Shown piece after piece: positions 7,225 through 15,165 of a stretch of 44,981 nucleotides of DNA. The notes under the pieces are model-generated. The model saw nothing but the letters and a program-made list of their open reading frames with translations. It did no database searches and was not told the DNA's origin. Position numbers and translations under genes: made by a program. Where the stretch lies: assembly GCA_031399315.1 (NCBI GenBank), contig JANNOS010000056.1, forward strand, positions 1 through 44,981. Reading direction: 5' to 3'. Source of the stretch: Methylotenera_A sp031399315. Lineage in GTDB: Bacteria > Pseudomonadota > Gammaproteobacteria > Burkholderiales > Methylophilaceae. Position 1 is the stretch's first letter, and the number at the start of each line of letters is the position of its first letter.

Positions 7225-7932
7225 TTAGCGTGTTGCTTCTTGTTCCATTTCTTCCATACTGGCATGGCGAACGTCTTTGCCTTTAACCATATACACGACA
7301 TATTCAGAAATGTTTTTGGCATGGTCACCAATGCGCTCAACAGCTTTTGCTACAAACAATACTTCTAACGAGATTGAAATCGTGCGTGGATCTTCTAGCA
7401 TAAAGGTAATGAGTTGACGAATTGCTGCTTGGTACTGCTCGTCAACTTCTTCATCCATATGCGCAATTTCTAGCACTTTAGTCGCGTCAGAACGTGCGAA
7501 AGCGTCTAAAGCCATGTGCAGCATATCGCGCGCAGTATTGGCCATGGCTTTGATTTCTACAAAGCGAGGGGTTAGCTTTTGACTACTTTCAGCGGCTTTA
7601 AGTGCAAAGCGTGCAACTTTGGCTGCTTCGTCGCCAATGCGCTCAAGGTCAGTAATGGTTTTAATCATCATCAGCACCATGCGTAAATCACCTGCTGTTG
7701 GCTGGCGACGCGCAATGATATGGCTGCAGTCTTCATCCACTTGTACTTCTAATGCGTTCACCAGGTGATCTTTTTTAATCACATTTTTTGCAAGCTTTTG
7801 GTTTGTCCCTGTCAGGGCATCAAGCGCGTCAACAATTTGTTGCTCTACTAGCGCACCCATTTCTAGCACTTTGGCACGTACAGCCTCTAACTCGGCATCG
7901 TATTGTTTAAATATATGTTCAGATTGCTGCAT
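7225..7932 (-). CDS. phoU: Phosphate signalling protein PhoU
   Basis: 235 aa, made of two repeated three-helix PhoU domains. The metal-binding-type E/D-rich motifs are visible as KTITDLERIGDEAAKVA in the first repeat and AKAVERIGDHAKNISEYVVY in the second. PhoU couples the Pst transporter to the PhoR sensor kinase and represses the Pho response when phosphate is plentiful. It is the last gene of the pstSCAB-phoU operon, 16 bp after pstB, with AAGGAT ahead of the ATG. Confidence 0.97.
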   Translation of the reverse strand: MQQSEHIFKQYDAELEAVRAKVLEMGALVEQQIVDALDALTGTNQKLAKNVIKKDHLVNALEVQVDEDCSHIIARRQPTAGDLRMVLMMIKTITDLERIGDEAAKVARFALKAAESSQKLTPRFVEIKAMANTARDMLHMALDAFARSDATKVLEIAHMDEEVDEQYQAAIRQLITFMLEDPRTISISLEVLFVAKAVERIGDHAKNISEYVVYMVKGKDVRHASMEEMEQEATR

Positions 7933-7948
7933 GGATAAATCCTTTCAA

Positions 7949-8728
7949 TTAGCCAAATTTGCCTGTAATGTAATCTTCAGTCTCTTTACGGCTAGGGCGG
8001 GTAAAAATCGTGTTCGTATCATCATATTCCATCAGCTCGCCTAAATACATATAGGCCGTATAATCAGATACGCGCGCAGCTTGCTGCATATTATGCGTGA
8101 CCACCAAAATGGTGAGTTTATTTTTTAGTTCACTCATAAGCTCTTCAATATTCGCTGTAGCAATTGGGTCTAGAGCAGAGGTTGGTTCATCAAACAGCAT
8201 AATTTCTGGGTCAGTTGCCAATGCGCGTGCAATGCATAAGCGTTGTTGCTGGCCACCAGATAAATTAAACGCTAAATCGTTTAAGCGATCTTTGACTTCA
8301 TTCCAAATTGCACCGCCTTTAAGGGCTTCTTCTACTTTTTCATCAAGTACGCGTTTGTTAGTCTCGCCACGCACACGCAAACCGTAGGCCACATTCTCGT
8401 AAATTGATTTTGGAAACGGGTTGGGTTTTTGAAACACCATGCTGATGCGCATGCGCACTTCAATTGGGTCTACACCATTTTCAAGAATGTTTGTGTTATC
8501 TGGATGCATGACGATTTGGCCATCGTATTTATTACCAGGATACAAGTCATGCATGCGGTTAAAGCAACGTAAGAATGTTGATTTCCCACAGCCTGATGGG
8601 CCAATCAGTGCCGTAATTTTATTTTCATACAAAGGCATGCTTACGCTTTTAAGCGCTTGCTTACCATCAGCATAAAAAAAGTTAAGGTTGCGAGATTCTG
8701 CTTTAAGTGCGGTAGTAGCGTTAATCAT
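7949..8728 (-). CDS. pstB: Phosphate ABC transporter ATPase PstB
   Basis: 259-aa ATPase of the high-affinity phosphate importer. Walker A is GPSGCGKSTFLR near residue 43, the Q-loop is VFQKPNPFPKSIYENVAYG (a PstB-specific sequence), the signature is LSGGQQQRLCIARALA, Walker B is IMLFDEPTSALDP, and the C-terminus ends with the PstB-type ETEDYITGKFG. A TTAGG element followed by an A-run precedes the start. Confidence 0.98.
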   Translation of the reverse strand: MINATTALKAESRNLNFFYADGKQALKSVSMPLYENKITALIGPSGCGKSTFLRCFNRMHDLYPGNKYDGQIVMHPDNTNILENGVDPIEVRMRISMVFQKPNPFPKSIYENVAYGLRVRGETNKRVLDEKVEEALKGGAIWNEVKDRLNDLAFNLSGGQQQRLCIARALATDPEIMLFDEPTSALDPIATANIEELMSELKNKLTILVVTHNMQQAARVSDYTAYMYLGELMEYDDTNTIFTRPSRKETEDYITGKFG

Positions 8729-8815
8729 TTTTTTTCCTAATTCCTAGTCCTCATTCAAAATTGCTTTTTTAAATTCAAGTATTGCGATGAAACTTGAAAT
8801 TTAACAAAGTAATTT

Positions 8816-9793
8816 TTACCATTTAATGTTTTTACGAATCTTGTAACGAAGATAAATTGCAGTGCCGTTCATGAGTAATGTCACGATAATAATCAATGCA
8901 CCTGTTGCTGCAGCATTAATGTGAAATTCATGGTCAGGACGTGATAACCAGTTAAACATTTGAATAGGCAATACCGTAAAGCCAGAGCTTAACCACTCAA
9001 AGTTAATAAAAGGGGCAACTTCTGTAATCGGCGTTGGTGGTAAAAAGGCGATGAAGGTAAGCGCGCCTATGGTGATAATCGGTGCTGTTTCGCCCAGTGC
9101 ACGCGCCATGCCGATAATCACGCCCGTTAAAATGCCGCCGTAAGAATATTTTAAAACATGGTCATACACCACTTGCCATTTGGTCGCGCCAACCGCATAA
9201 GCGGCTTCGCGAATCGCCACTGGAATGCCGCGAATCGCTTCGCGAGTCGATACAATCACAATCGGTAAAATAAGCAAACCCAAGGTCAACCCAGCTGTCA
9301 AAATACTTTGGCCTAAATCGAGAATATATACAAATAAGCCTAAGGCCAATAAGCCGTAGATGATAGAAGGCACGCCTGCGAGGTTTGAAACATTGATTTC
9401 AATAATATCAGAGAACCAGTTTTTAGGCGCATATTCTTCTAAATATAAACCTGCTGCAACACCCATTGGAACCGCCACAATAAACGTCACAAACATGACC
9501 AAGGCTGAACCTACCCAAGCAGAAAGCAAGCCTGCATTTGCTGCACGGCGTGATGGAAAATCAGTAAAGAACTTTAAATTAAAACGCTCATGACCATCCA
9601 TCACCAAATCGGTAAATAAGGTAAGCAAGGTCAGTAGCGCGAGCATGAGTGCAAGCAAGCCAATAATAGAGAAAATGTAATCATTGAGTTTGTGACGCTT
9701 AATCATCGCGCGCACAGCGTCAAGATTTTTTAATACAGAGGCTTCTGGCGCGGCTTTTGCCTCAATTGTATCTTGTGTAGTATTTGTACTCAT
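8816..9793 (-). CDS. pstA: Phosphate ABC transporter permease PstA
   Basis: 325-aa membrane permease of the phosphate importer, with about six hydrophobic spans after a ~40-residue cytoplasmic N-terminus. The permease loop reads REAAYAVGATKWQVVYDHVLKYS, and GMARALGETAPIITIGA is a typical PstA segment. It is separated by 59 bp from pstC and 87 bp from pstB, all on the minus strand. The product pairs with PstC in the inner membrane. Confidence 0.97.
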   Translation of the reverse strand: MSTNTTQDTIEAKAAPEASVLKNLDAVRAMIKRHKLNDYIFSIIGLLALMLALLTLLTLFTDLVMDGHERFNLKFFTDFPSRRAANAGLLSAWVGSALVMFVTFIVAVPMGVAAGLYLEEYAPKNWFSDIIEINVSNLAGVPSIIYGLLALGLFVYILDLGQSILTAGLTLGLLILPIVIVSTREAIRGIPVAIREAAYAVGATKWQVVYDHVLKYSYGGILTGVIIGMARALGETAPIITIGALTFIAFLPPTPITEVAPFINFEWLSSGFTVLPIQMFNWLSRPDHEFHINAAATGALIIIVTLLMNGTAIYLRYKIRKNIKW

Positions 9794-9830
9794 TGTTGTA
9801 CTCGATTTAGGTGTCGTTATGTTTAGTTAA

Positions 9831-9856
9831 TATGCTTGATTAGTATGTTTGATTAA
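9831..9856. repeat. 13-bp tandem duplication across the pstC stop codon
   Basis: TATGCTTGATTAG (9831-9843) followed directly by TATGTTTGATTAA (9844-9856): two near-identical 13-bp units, the second overlapping the pstC stop region. Probably a replication-slippage duplication without function. Confidence 0.6.
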
Positions 9857-10818
9857 TAGTGTTCGCGATATTTTTTGCGCACCACATGACCAAGAATGTT
9901 AAAGCATAAAGTCATGACCATTAACACAAGGCCTGCAGCAAAAATACTTTGGTAGCCAATACTGCCGTGCGGTAAATCGCCCAAGGCAACTTGTACGATA
10001 TAAGCCGTAATGGTGGCTGCACTTTCCATGGGGTTGAAACTCACAATCGGTTGCTGGCCTGCCGCTACAGCGACTACCATGGTCTCACCCACCGCACGCG
10101 ATATACCTAAAATATAAGCAGCTACAATGCCAGATACCGCTGCAGGCGTTACGACACGAACGGCTGTTTGAAAGCGTGTGGCGCCCATGGCGTAGCTGCC
10201 CTCACGCATACTCATGGGCACTGCGCGCATGGCATCTTCTGCTACTGAGGCGATATACGGCACAATCATAATGCCCATGACAATACCAGCGCTGAGCATA
10301 TTAAAACCTGGTAACTCTGGAAATATTTTTTGTAAAATTGGGGTTAAAAATAATAGCGCAAAATAACCAAATACAATGGTTGGCACGCCCACTAACAACT
10401 CTAAAATTGGTTTAACAATTTCACGTGTTTTGTGTGATGCAAACTCTGATAAATAAATGGCTGCGATGGTGCCAATGGGGATTGCTACCGCAAGCGCCAC
10501 GGCGGATGTGGTGAGTGTGCCCGAAACCAAAGGCAAAATGCCATAATGCGCATCTTCAAATAAAGGCGTCCATTGTGTATCGGTAAAAAAATCGACCACA
10601 GAAACTGTTTTAAAAAAACTGAGTGATTCGTATAGCAAAATAGCCACAATAGAGAGCGTTGTTGCTACGGCAGAAAGCGCAGCTAACATTAAAATAAACT
10701 CAATAATGCGTTCTTTAATATTGCGTCGCACATTTTTAGCTAAGCGTGGACTGATAGAAAGATTAATGGTTTTATTTTGTACCATGGTTGCCGTATTCAT
10801 AATTGATGACACTTCCAT
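9853..10818 (-). CDS. pstC: Phosphate ABC transporter permease PstC
   Basis: 321-aa inner-membrane permease. The PstC loop REGSYAMGATRFQTAVRVVTPAA and the ISRAVGETMVVAVAAGQQP segment are visible, with six hydrophobic spans after a ~45-residue N-terminus. Two starts are possible: ATG at 10818, or ATG at 10800 preceded by a distant GGAAG. The conserved part begins well after both. A strong hairpin lies between pstS and this gene. Confidence 0.96.
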   Translation of the reverse strand: MEVSSIMNTATMVQNKTINLSISPRLAKNVRRNIKERIIEFILMLAALSAVATTLSIVAILLYESLSFFKTVSVVDFFTDTQWTPLFEDAHYGILPLVSGTLTTSAVALAVAIPIGTIAAIYLSEFASHKTREIVKPILELLVGVPTIVFGYFALLFLTPILQKIFPELPGFNMLSAGIVMGIMIVPYIASVAEDAMRAVPMSMREGSYAMGATRFQTAVRVVTPAAVSGIVAAYILGISRAVGETMVVAVAAGQQPIVSFNPMESAATITAYIVQVALGDLPHGSIGYQSIFAAGLVLMVMTLCFNILGHVVRKKYREHY

Positions 10819-10883
10819 TTTAACGCAAGAAAGTTAATTCAAGAAAGCCAATATTTAATCGTGCTTTGGCTTCATGTTGATTA

Positions 10884-10917
10884 AATAATGAGGGGAAGCT
10901 ACCTTCCCCTCATTATT
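10884..10917. promoter_or_regulatory. Perfect 15-bp hairpin between pstS and pstC (attenuator or mRNA stabiliser)
   Basis: AATAATGAGGGGAAG (10884-10898), loop CTAC, CTTCCCCTCATTATT (10903-10917), with no mismatch. On the minus strand the stem ends in AATAATG/CATTATT rather than a long U run, so it resembles a processing or stabilising hairpin at least as much as a terminator. Its place just after pstS would give more PstS than membrane subunits. Confidence 0.85.
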
Positions 10918-10943
10918 GTGTGTATTAATACTACTGCGAAAAA

Positions 10944-11936
10944 TTACTTGATTCTGGCTAGCAAATCTGTAATTTTAATGCCCACTTCATTTTTACCACC
11001 AAAGCCAGTGCCTGGTTTCATTGCTTTAAAGTGCTCTTTTACCGCAGTGTAGTCTGCTGTAGGTAGAGGAACATACTTCACTTCTTTTACCAGTGTTGGT
11101 GCATTTTCAAGGTAGAAATTCACAAATGCTTTTACTTCAGGTTTGAAAGCCGCCGCTGTTGCATTGACGTAGATAAAGATTGGACGAGCTAGTGGTTGGT
11201 ATGTACCATCTTCTACAGTTTGAGCAGAAGGAAGAATCGCAGGGCCACCCGCTTTTGCAGAAACTGGTATCGCGCGTAACTTGTCTTTGTTTTCTTCATA
11301 GTAAGCCATGCCGAAGTAAGCCATGCCGCCAACATTACCTGACACGCCTTGAACTAATACGTTATCATCTTCTGAAGGGGTGTAATCGGTACGGTGCGCT
11401 TTTGCTTTGCCGTTAATGGCTTCACTAAAGTAGTCAAATGTACCTGATGCAGTACCTGGGCCATACAAGCCCATTTTTTTGTCAGGGTAAGCCGGGTTTA
11501 CATCTTTCCAATTTTTAACACTTGAGCCTGGGCCCCAGATTTTTTTCAGCTCATCAACAGAAATGCTTTTAACCCAATCATTTTTTTGGTTTACTACAAC
11601 AGTTAAAGCATCGTATGCAATTGGCAACTCAATAAATTGAATACCTGCTTCTTTACAAGCATCTATTTCTTTTTGTGAAATCGGGCGTGATGCATCAGAA
11701 ATATCGGTTTCACCACGGCAGAACTTTTTAAAGCCGCCACCCGTGCCAGACTCACCAACTGTTACTTTTATTTTTGTTGATTTTTGAAACTCTTCGGCAA
11801 CGGCTTCAGTGATTGGGTAAACGGTACTTGAACCATCAATTTTGATGATTTTATCTGCAGCAACTGCAGGTTGTATTGTAAAAGCTGCTGAAATAACAGC
11901 CGCTAACGCTAATGATTTAACAAACTTAGTTTGCAT
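10944..11936 (-). CDS. pstS: Periplasmic phosphate-binding protein PstS
   Basis: 330-aa solute-binding protein. Signal peptide MQTKFVKSLALAAVISAAFT with cleavage near AVAADK. Phosphate-binding motifs are visible: DGSSTVYPIT near the mature N-terminus, GESGTGGGFKKFCRGETDISDASRPI, and the later GPGTASGTFDYF. The start at 11936 is set by TTGGAG six bases upstream; a longer frame would begin at a TTG inside that ribosome-binding site. It is the first gene of the minus-strand pst operon, driven by the PhoB-type promoter at 12023-12056. Confidence 0.98.
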   Translation of the reverse strand: MQTKFVKSLALAAVISAAFTIQPAVAADKIIKIDGSSTVYPITEAVAEEFQKSTKIKVTVGESGTGGGFKKFCRGETDISDASRPISQKEIDACKEAGIQFIELPIAYDALTVVVNQKNDWVKSISVDELKKIWGPGSSVKNWKDVNPAYPDKKMGLYGPGTASGTFDYFSEAINGKAKAHRTDYTPSEDDNVLVQGVSGNVGGMAYFGMAYYEENKDKLRAIPVSAKAGGPAILPSAQTVEDGTYQPLARPIFIYVNATAAAFKPEVKAFVNFYLENAPTLVKEVKYVPLPTADYTAVKEHFKAMKPGTGFGGKNEVGIKITDLLARIK

Positions 11937-12022
11937 TGAAATCTCCAAGATAATAAATAACAGGTTGTACTGCAGCCAAGTTAACGTTCAGTTGTTATAG
12001 TTGCCTACACCAGTTAATGAAG

Positions 12023-12056
12023 ATTCTAAGAAAGTTTTGTGACAGTATTGTGACAA
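12023..12056 (-). promoter_or_regulatory. PhoB box and promoter of pstS
   Basis: Minus strand: TTGTCAC, AATA, CTGTCAC (12056 down to 12039), 5/7 and 6/7 matches to the PhoB heptamer, then 10 bp, then TAGAAT (12028 down to 12023) as -10. PhoB control of pst is well established in proteobacteria, so this site anchors the spacing used to judge the others in the window. Confidence 0.85.
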
Positions 12057-12139
12057 ATAACTGTTATTTAATTTATATTTATTTGATGTGAAAGTATAGC
12101 TAAAATGATCTAAATTTTATTGAATTGTAAGGATTAAAA

Positions 12140-12796
12140 TTGAATTTTAGTAAATTTTTCACAGAGTTTATTGGCACCGCATTATTGTTAATTATTGTGA
12201 CTGGCTCAGGCATCATGGGCGAGACGTTAGCAGCGGGTAATGCCGCCGTGGCTTTGCTGGGCAACAGCATAGCGACAGGTTGTGGCTTGTATGTGCTCAT
12301 TACATTGCTGGGGCCAATATCTGGTGCGCACTTTAACCCCGTAGTGAGCATCATGTTCTGGCGTGCAGGTGCATTAAATAAGAAAACACTATTTGCCTAT
12401 ATTGCCGCGCAAATTACGGGTGCTGTGTGCGGCGTGTGGCTTACGCATGTGATGTTTACATTGCCTATTTTGCAAACTTCAACCAAGGCTAGACATGGTT
12501 TTGGCATTTGGGTGAGCGAGTTAGTATCAACCCTAGTTTTGTTGCTAGTGATTCACTTGGGCATTAAATATGCCAAAGATAAAATTGCTATGTTGGTCGC
12601 GCTGACGGTGACTGCTGGCTATTGGTTTACCTCATCCACTTTTTTCGCCAACCCAGCAGTGACTGTAGCAAGAAGTTTAACCAATACATTTGTTGGTATT
12701 GCACCAGCCGATGTGTTGGGCTTTGTCGCTGCGCAATTAGTAGCAGTCATAATTATTTGTTTATTGCTAAGGGTAAAAATAAGGGTAGAAAAATGA
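12140..12796 (+). CDS. MIP-family channel (aquaporin/aquaglyceroporin), likely metalloid-linked
   Basis: 218-aa aquaporin-fold protein with six membrane spans and both half-helix motifs: NPV (SGAHFNPVVS) in place of the usual NPA, and NPAVTVAR in the second. The start is a TTG at 12140, supported by AAGGA (12129-12133) 6 nt upstream; there is no nearby ATG. Its stop overlaps the arsC start by 4 nt (ATGA), so the two are translationally coupled. Pairing of a MIP channel with ArsC is known in Sinorhizobium meliloti (AqpS-ArsC), where arsenite made by ArsC leaves through the channel. The same role is a good inference here, with no arsB or acr3 in view. Confidence 0.85.
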   Translation: MNFSKFFTEFIGTALLLIIVTGSGIMGETLAAGNAAVALLGNSIATGCGLYVLITLLGPISGAHFNPVVSIMFWRAGALNKKTLFAYIAAQITGAVCGVWLTHVMFTLPILQTSTKARHGFGIWVSELVSTLVLLLVIHLGIKYAKDKIAMLVALTVTAGYWFTSSTFFANPAVTVARSLTNTFVGIAPADVLGFVAAQLVAVIIICLLLRVKIRVEK

Positions 12797-13203
12797 ATAA
12801 AGTCACGATTTACCATAATCCAGCCTGCGGAACATCGAGAAACACCTTGGCGATGATACGCGCCAGCGGTGTAGAGCCCGAAATCATTGAATATTTAACT
12901 CACCCGCCAACGCGTGAAAAACTAGTGGCGTTAATTTCAGACATGGGCAACGATGCACGTGCCTTGTTGCGTAAAAAAGGCACGCCGTATGACGCACTGG
13001 GTTTAGATAACACAAGCCTAACAGAAGATGCATTAATAGATGCGATGATGCAGCACCCCATATTAATTAATCGCCCGATTGTTGTCACAGCAAAAGGCGT
13101 TAAGCTATGCCGTCCATCAGAGTTGGTGCTGCAAATGTTAGAAAATCCGCATATTGGCGACTTTACTAAAGAAGATGGCGAGGTTGTAAAAGCAAAAATT
13201 TAA
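12793..13203 (+). CDS. arsC: Glutaredoxin-dependent arsenate reductase ArsC
   Basis: 136-aa cytoplasmic enzyme that reduces arsenate to arsenite. The catalytic Cys12 lies in HNPACGTSRNTL, the signature of the E. coli R773-type ArsC family. The conserved NRPIVVTAKGVKLCRPSE segment supplies the arginines that bind the oxyanion. The length is close to the R773 enzyme. The ATG at 12793 overlaps the channel gene stop. Location beside pst makes sense because arsenate enters through phosphate transporters. Confidence 0.95.
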   Translation: MNKVTIYHNPACGTSRNTLAMIRASGVEPEIIEYLTHPPTREKLVALISDMGNDARALLRKKGTPYDALGLDNTSLTEDALIDAMMQHPILINRPIVVTAKGVKLCRPSELVLQMLENPHIGDFTKEDGEVVKAKI

Positions 13204-13210
13204 AACAGCA

Positions 13211-13300
13211 CGTCATTGCGAGCCAAAGGGTTTAATTTTGGCGTGGCAATCCAAAGTACTTTAAAGTTTGCTAGATTGCCACGCTACGCTCGCAATGACG
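13211..13300. repeat. 90-bp nested palindromic intergenic element (CGTCATTGCGAG type)
   Basis: Outer arms CGTCATTGCGAG (13211-13222) and CTCGCAATGACG (13289-13300) pair perfectly. Inner arms GCGTGGCAATC (13241-13251) and GATTGCCACGC (13274-13284) also pair perfectly. Elements with these end sequences are scattered through many unrelated bacterial genomes. It has no coding capacity. It lies between arsC and prfB. Confidence 0.85.
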
Positions 13301-13351
13301 GCACAAACCTTTGCTGTATAATGCGCATTCTTGGAATTAAATGAAGTCACC

Positions 13352-14456
13352 ATGGAAGCCGAACAACTCAACCAAATTGCCAACCGTTTAACTGATTTAA
13401 GCGAGCGCTATCACGCCCTTCGGGGGTATCTTTGACTTTGAAAATAAAGCACAGAAGTTAGAAGAAGTAAATGGATTGATGGAGGACCCAAATATTTGGA
13501 ATGACTCCGAAAAAGCACAAAAGCTTGGCAAAGAAAAACGTAGTCTAGAACTCATTGTTCATAATCTGCAAAGCTTAGAGGCTGGTATAAAAGATAGCCA
13601 GGAGCTATTTGATATGGCGCGCGAAGAAGCTGATGATGACACACTATTAAGCGTGGATGCAGACAGTCAAGAAATAGAAACAAAAATTGCCGACATGGAA
13701 TTTAAACGCATGTTTTCGGGCGAGTTAGATGGTGCCAATTGTTTTATCGAGTTTCAATCGGGTAGCGGCGGCACTGAAGCGCAAGATTGGGCCGCCATGC
13801 TTTTAAGAATGTACCTGCGTTACTGCGAGCGCAAAGGCTTTAAGGTAGAAGTGCTAGAAGAATCCGATGGTGATGTGGCAGGCATTAAAGGCGCATCAAT
13901 TAAAGTGACTGGCGATTATGCTTATGGCACGTTAAGAACTGAAAATGGTGTGCATCGTTTAGTACGTAAATCGCCGTTTGATAGCAATGCCAAACGCCAC
14001 ACCTCATTTGCCAGCGTACAGATATTCCCAGAAGTGGATGACAGCATCGAAATTGAGATTAACCCTGCCGATTTGCGCATTGATACGTATCGCGCAAGTG
14101 GTGCGGGTGGGCAGCACATTAACAAAACCGATTCTGCCGTGCGTATTACGCATTTGCCCACAAACGTTGTCGTACAATGCCAAAATGATAGAAGCCAGCA
14201 TCGCAACCGCGAAGAAGCCATGAATATGCTTAAAGGCGCGCTGTATAACCTAGAGTTAAACAAGCGGAATGCTGATAAGCAAGCAGTTGAGGATGCCAAA
14301 ACCGATATCGGCTGGGGCCACCAAATTAGAAGTTATGTGCTGGACCAAGGCCGCATTAAAGATTTGCGTACCAATGTAGAGATTGGCAATACACAAGGCG
14401 TGCTAGATGGCGACCTTGACCCATTTATACAAGTCAGTTTGAAACAGGGGGTTTAG
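13352..14456 (+). CDS. prfB: Peptide chain release factor 2 (RF2), with programmed +1 frameshift
   Basis: RF2 reads UGA and UAA stop codons. The first 27 codons run from ATG 13352 (MEAEQLNQIANRL) to an in-frame TGA at 13433-13435; translation then shifts +1 and resumes at GAC 13434, giving 367 aa, the usual RF2 length. The peptidyl-hydrolysis motif GGQ appears in RASGAGGQHINKTD, and the RF2 anticodon-like SPF occurs in RKSPFDSNAKRHTSF. The frame downstream is intact. This is a normal regulated gene, not a pseudogene. Confidence 0.97.
13421..13436 (+). promoter_or_regulatory. RF2 autoregulatory frameshift site
   Basis: CGGGGGTATCTTTGAC: an internal Shine-Dalgarno-like GGGGG, slippery CTT and the TGA-C stop context, matching the E. 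coli site except for the first base. Slow termination at UGA when RF2 is scarce promotes the +1 shift. Confidence 0.97.
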
Positions 14457-14496
14457 TGTAATATTTAATGCTCTGCAAGCCAAATACTGACTTAGC

Positions 14497-14525
14497 CGTC
14501 ATTCTGAGTGTAGCGAAGAATCCAG
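14497..14525. repeat. Half copy of a dispersed element (CGTCATTCTGAG type)
   Basis: CGTCATTCTGAG at 14497-14508, followed by TGTAGCGAAGAATCCAG, resembles one arm of widespread intergenic palindromes that normally end in CTCAGAATGACG. No matching second arm is found before the toxin-antitoxin genes, so the copy appears truncated. Confidence 0.6.
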
Positions 14526-14548
14526 CGAATTAAAAATTAATTTTGCCT

Positions 14549-14586
14549 AAATTTTAACAGGTGAAATTTTAACAGGTGAAATTTTA
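14549..14586. repeat. 15-bp tandem repeat upstream of the antitoxin gene
   Basis: AAATTTTAACAGGTG occurs twice without mismatch (14549-14563, 14564-14578), with an 8-bp partial third copy (14579-14586). It is followed by GTTATAC-TT-GTTATAC, a direct repeat that could be an operator or contain the -10 of the toxin-antitoxin promoter. Confidence 0.7.
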
Positions 14587-14631
14587 GCATGTTATACTTG
14601 TTATACATTTTTGTGTGTAAGGAGCGTTATC

Positions 14632-14844
14632 ATGCTTGCAGTGAGATTAGAACCCGCGATTGAAGCCGAGCTAACCAAGCTAGCGTTAGAAACTGGGCGC
14701 AGCAAAAGCTATTACGTGAAAGAAGCTTTAGCTGAATATTTGCTTGACCGTGCGGATTATTTGCGCGCAATTGCCGCCTTAGAAAAACAAGAACCGCGTA
14801 CAAGCCTTGCCGATGTTAGAGCAGAGCTTGGCTTGTTGCGTTAG
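14632..14844 (+). CDS. Ribbon-helix-helix antitoxin (RelB/CopG type)
   Basis: 70-aa protein. The N-terminal MLAVRLEPAIEAELTKLA is the DNA-binding ribbon-helix-helix strand and first helix, followed by GRSKSYYVKEALAEYL. The C-terminal ~25 residues (EKQEPRTSLADVRAELGL) would wrap the toxin. Start at 14632 is set by AAGGAG (14619-14624). The toxin gene begins 25 bp downstream. As in other such pairs, the antitoxin probably neutralises the toxin and represses its own promoter. Confidence 0.88.
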   Translation: MLAVRLEPAIEAELTKLALETGRSKSYYVKEALAEYLLDRADYLRAIAALEKQEPRTSLADVRAELGLLR

Positions 14845-14869
14845 TTCGTCACGCTAAAGGTTTAACGCG

Positions 14870-15139
14870 TTGAGTGCTTGGAAAGTTGAATTTTTAGCCA
14901 CCGCAAAACACGAGCTTAAAAAGCTCGATAAACGCTGGCAACTGGCGATTTTAGATTATTTAGAAGATGAAATTGCACGGCTTGATAGCCCGCGCAGTCG
15001 CGGTAAAGCGCTAGTGGGCGACAAACAAGGGCTTTGGCGTTATCGCGTGGCCGATTACCGCATTATTTGCGAAATACGCGATACAGAATTACTCATCGTG
15101 GCAGTCACTATCGGGCACCGCAAAAATGTTTACGATTAA
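14870..15139 (+). CDS. RelE/ParE-superfamily toxin
   Basis: 89-aa basic protein with the RelE fold pattern: N-terminal WKVEFLATAKHELKKLDKRWQ, middle LVGDKQGLWRYRVADYRIICEI, and C-terminal GHRKNVYD. These match the mRNA-cleaving RelE group (R and Y residues near the end) more than the gyrase-poisoning ParE group, but the target is not certain. The start is TTG at 14870 with AAAGG (14856-14860) 9 nt upstream; no ATG fits. The pair stands between prfB and lysS. Confidence 0.88.
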   Translation: MSAWKVEFLATAKHELKKLDKRWQLAILDYLEDEIARLDSPRSRGKALVGDKQGLWRYRVADYRIICEIRDTELLIVAVTIGHRKNVYD

Positions 15140-15165
15140 TTAATACGCAATAAAAAGAGACGGAT

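Noticed and set aside
12057..12139. Possible second PhoB box (CTGTTAT TTAA TTTATAT) ahead of the MIP channel gene
   Set aside because: Only one heptamer is a fair match and the region is very AT-rich, so chance is likely.
13211..13300. Nested inverted repeats considered as an insertion sequence or MITE
   Set aside because: There is no transposase, no visible target-site duplication, and the arms match a scattered intergenic palindrome class.
13352..13475. prfB looked broken by an in-frame stop, like a pseudogene
   Set aside because: The stop sits in the canonical RF2 frameshift signal and the +1 frame continues with normal RF2 sequence.
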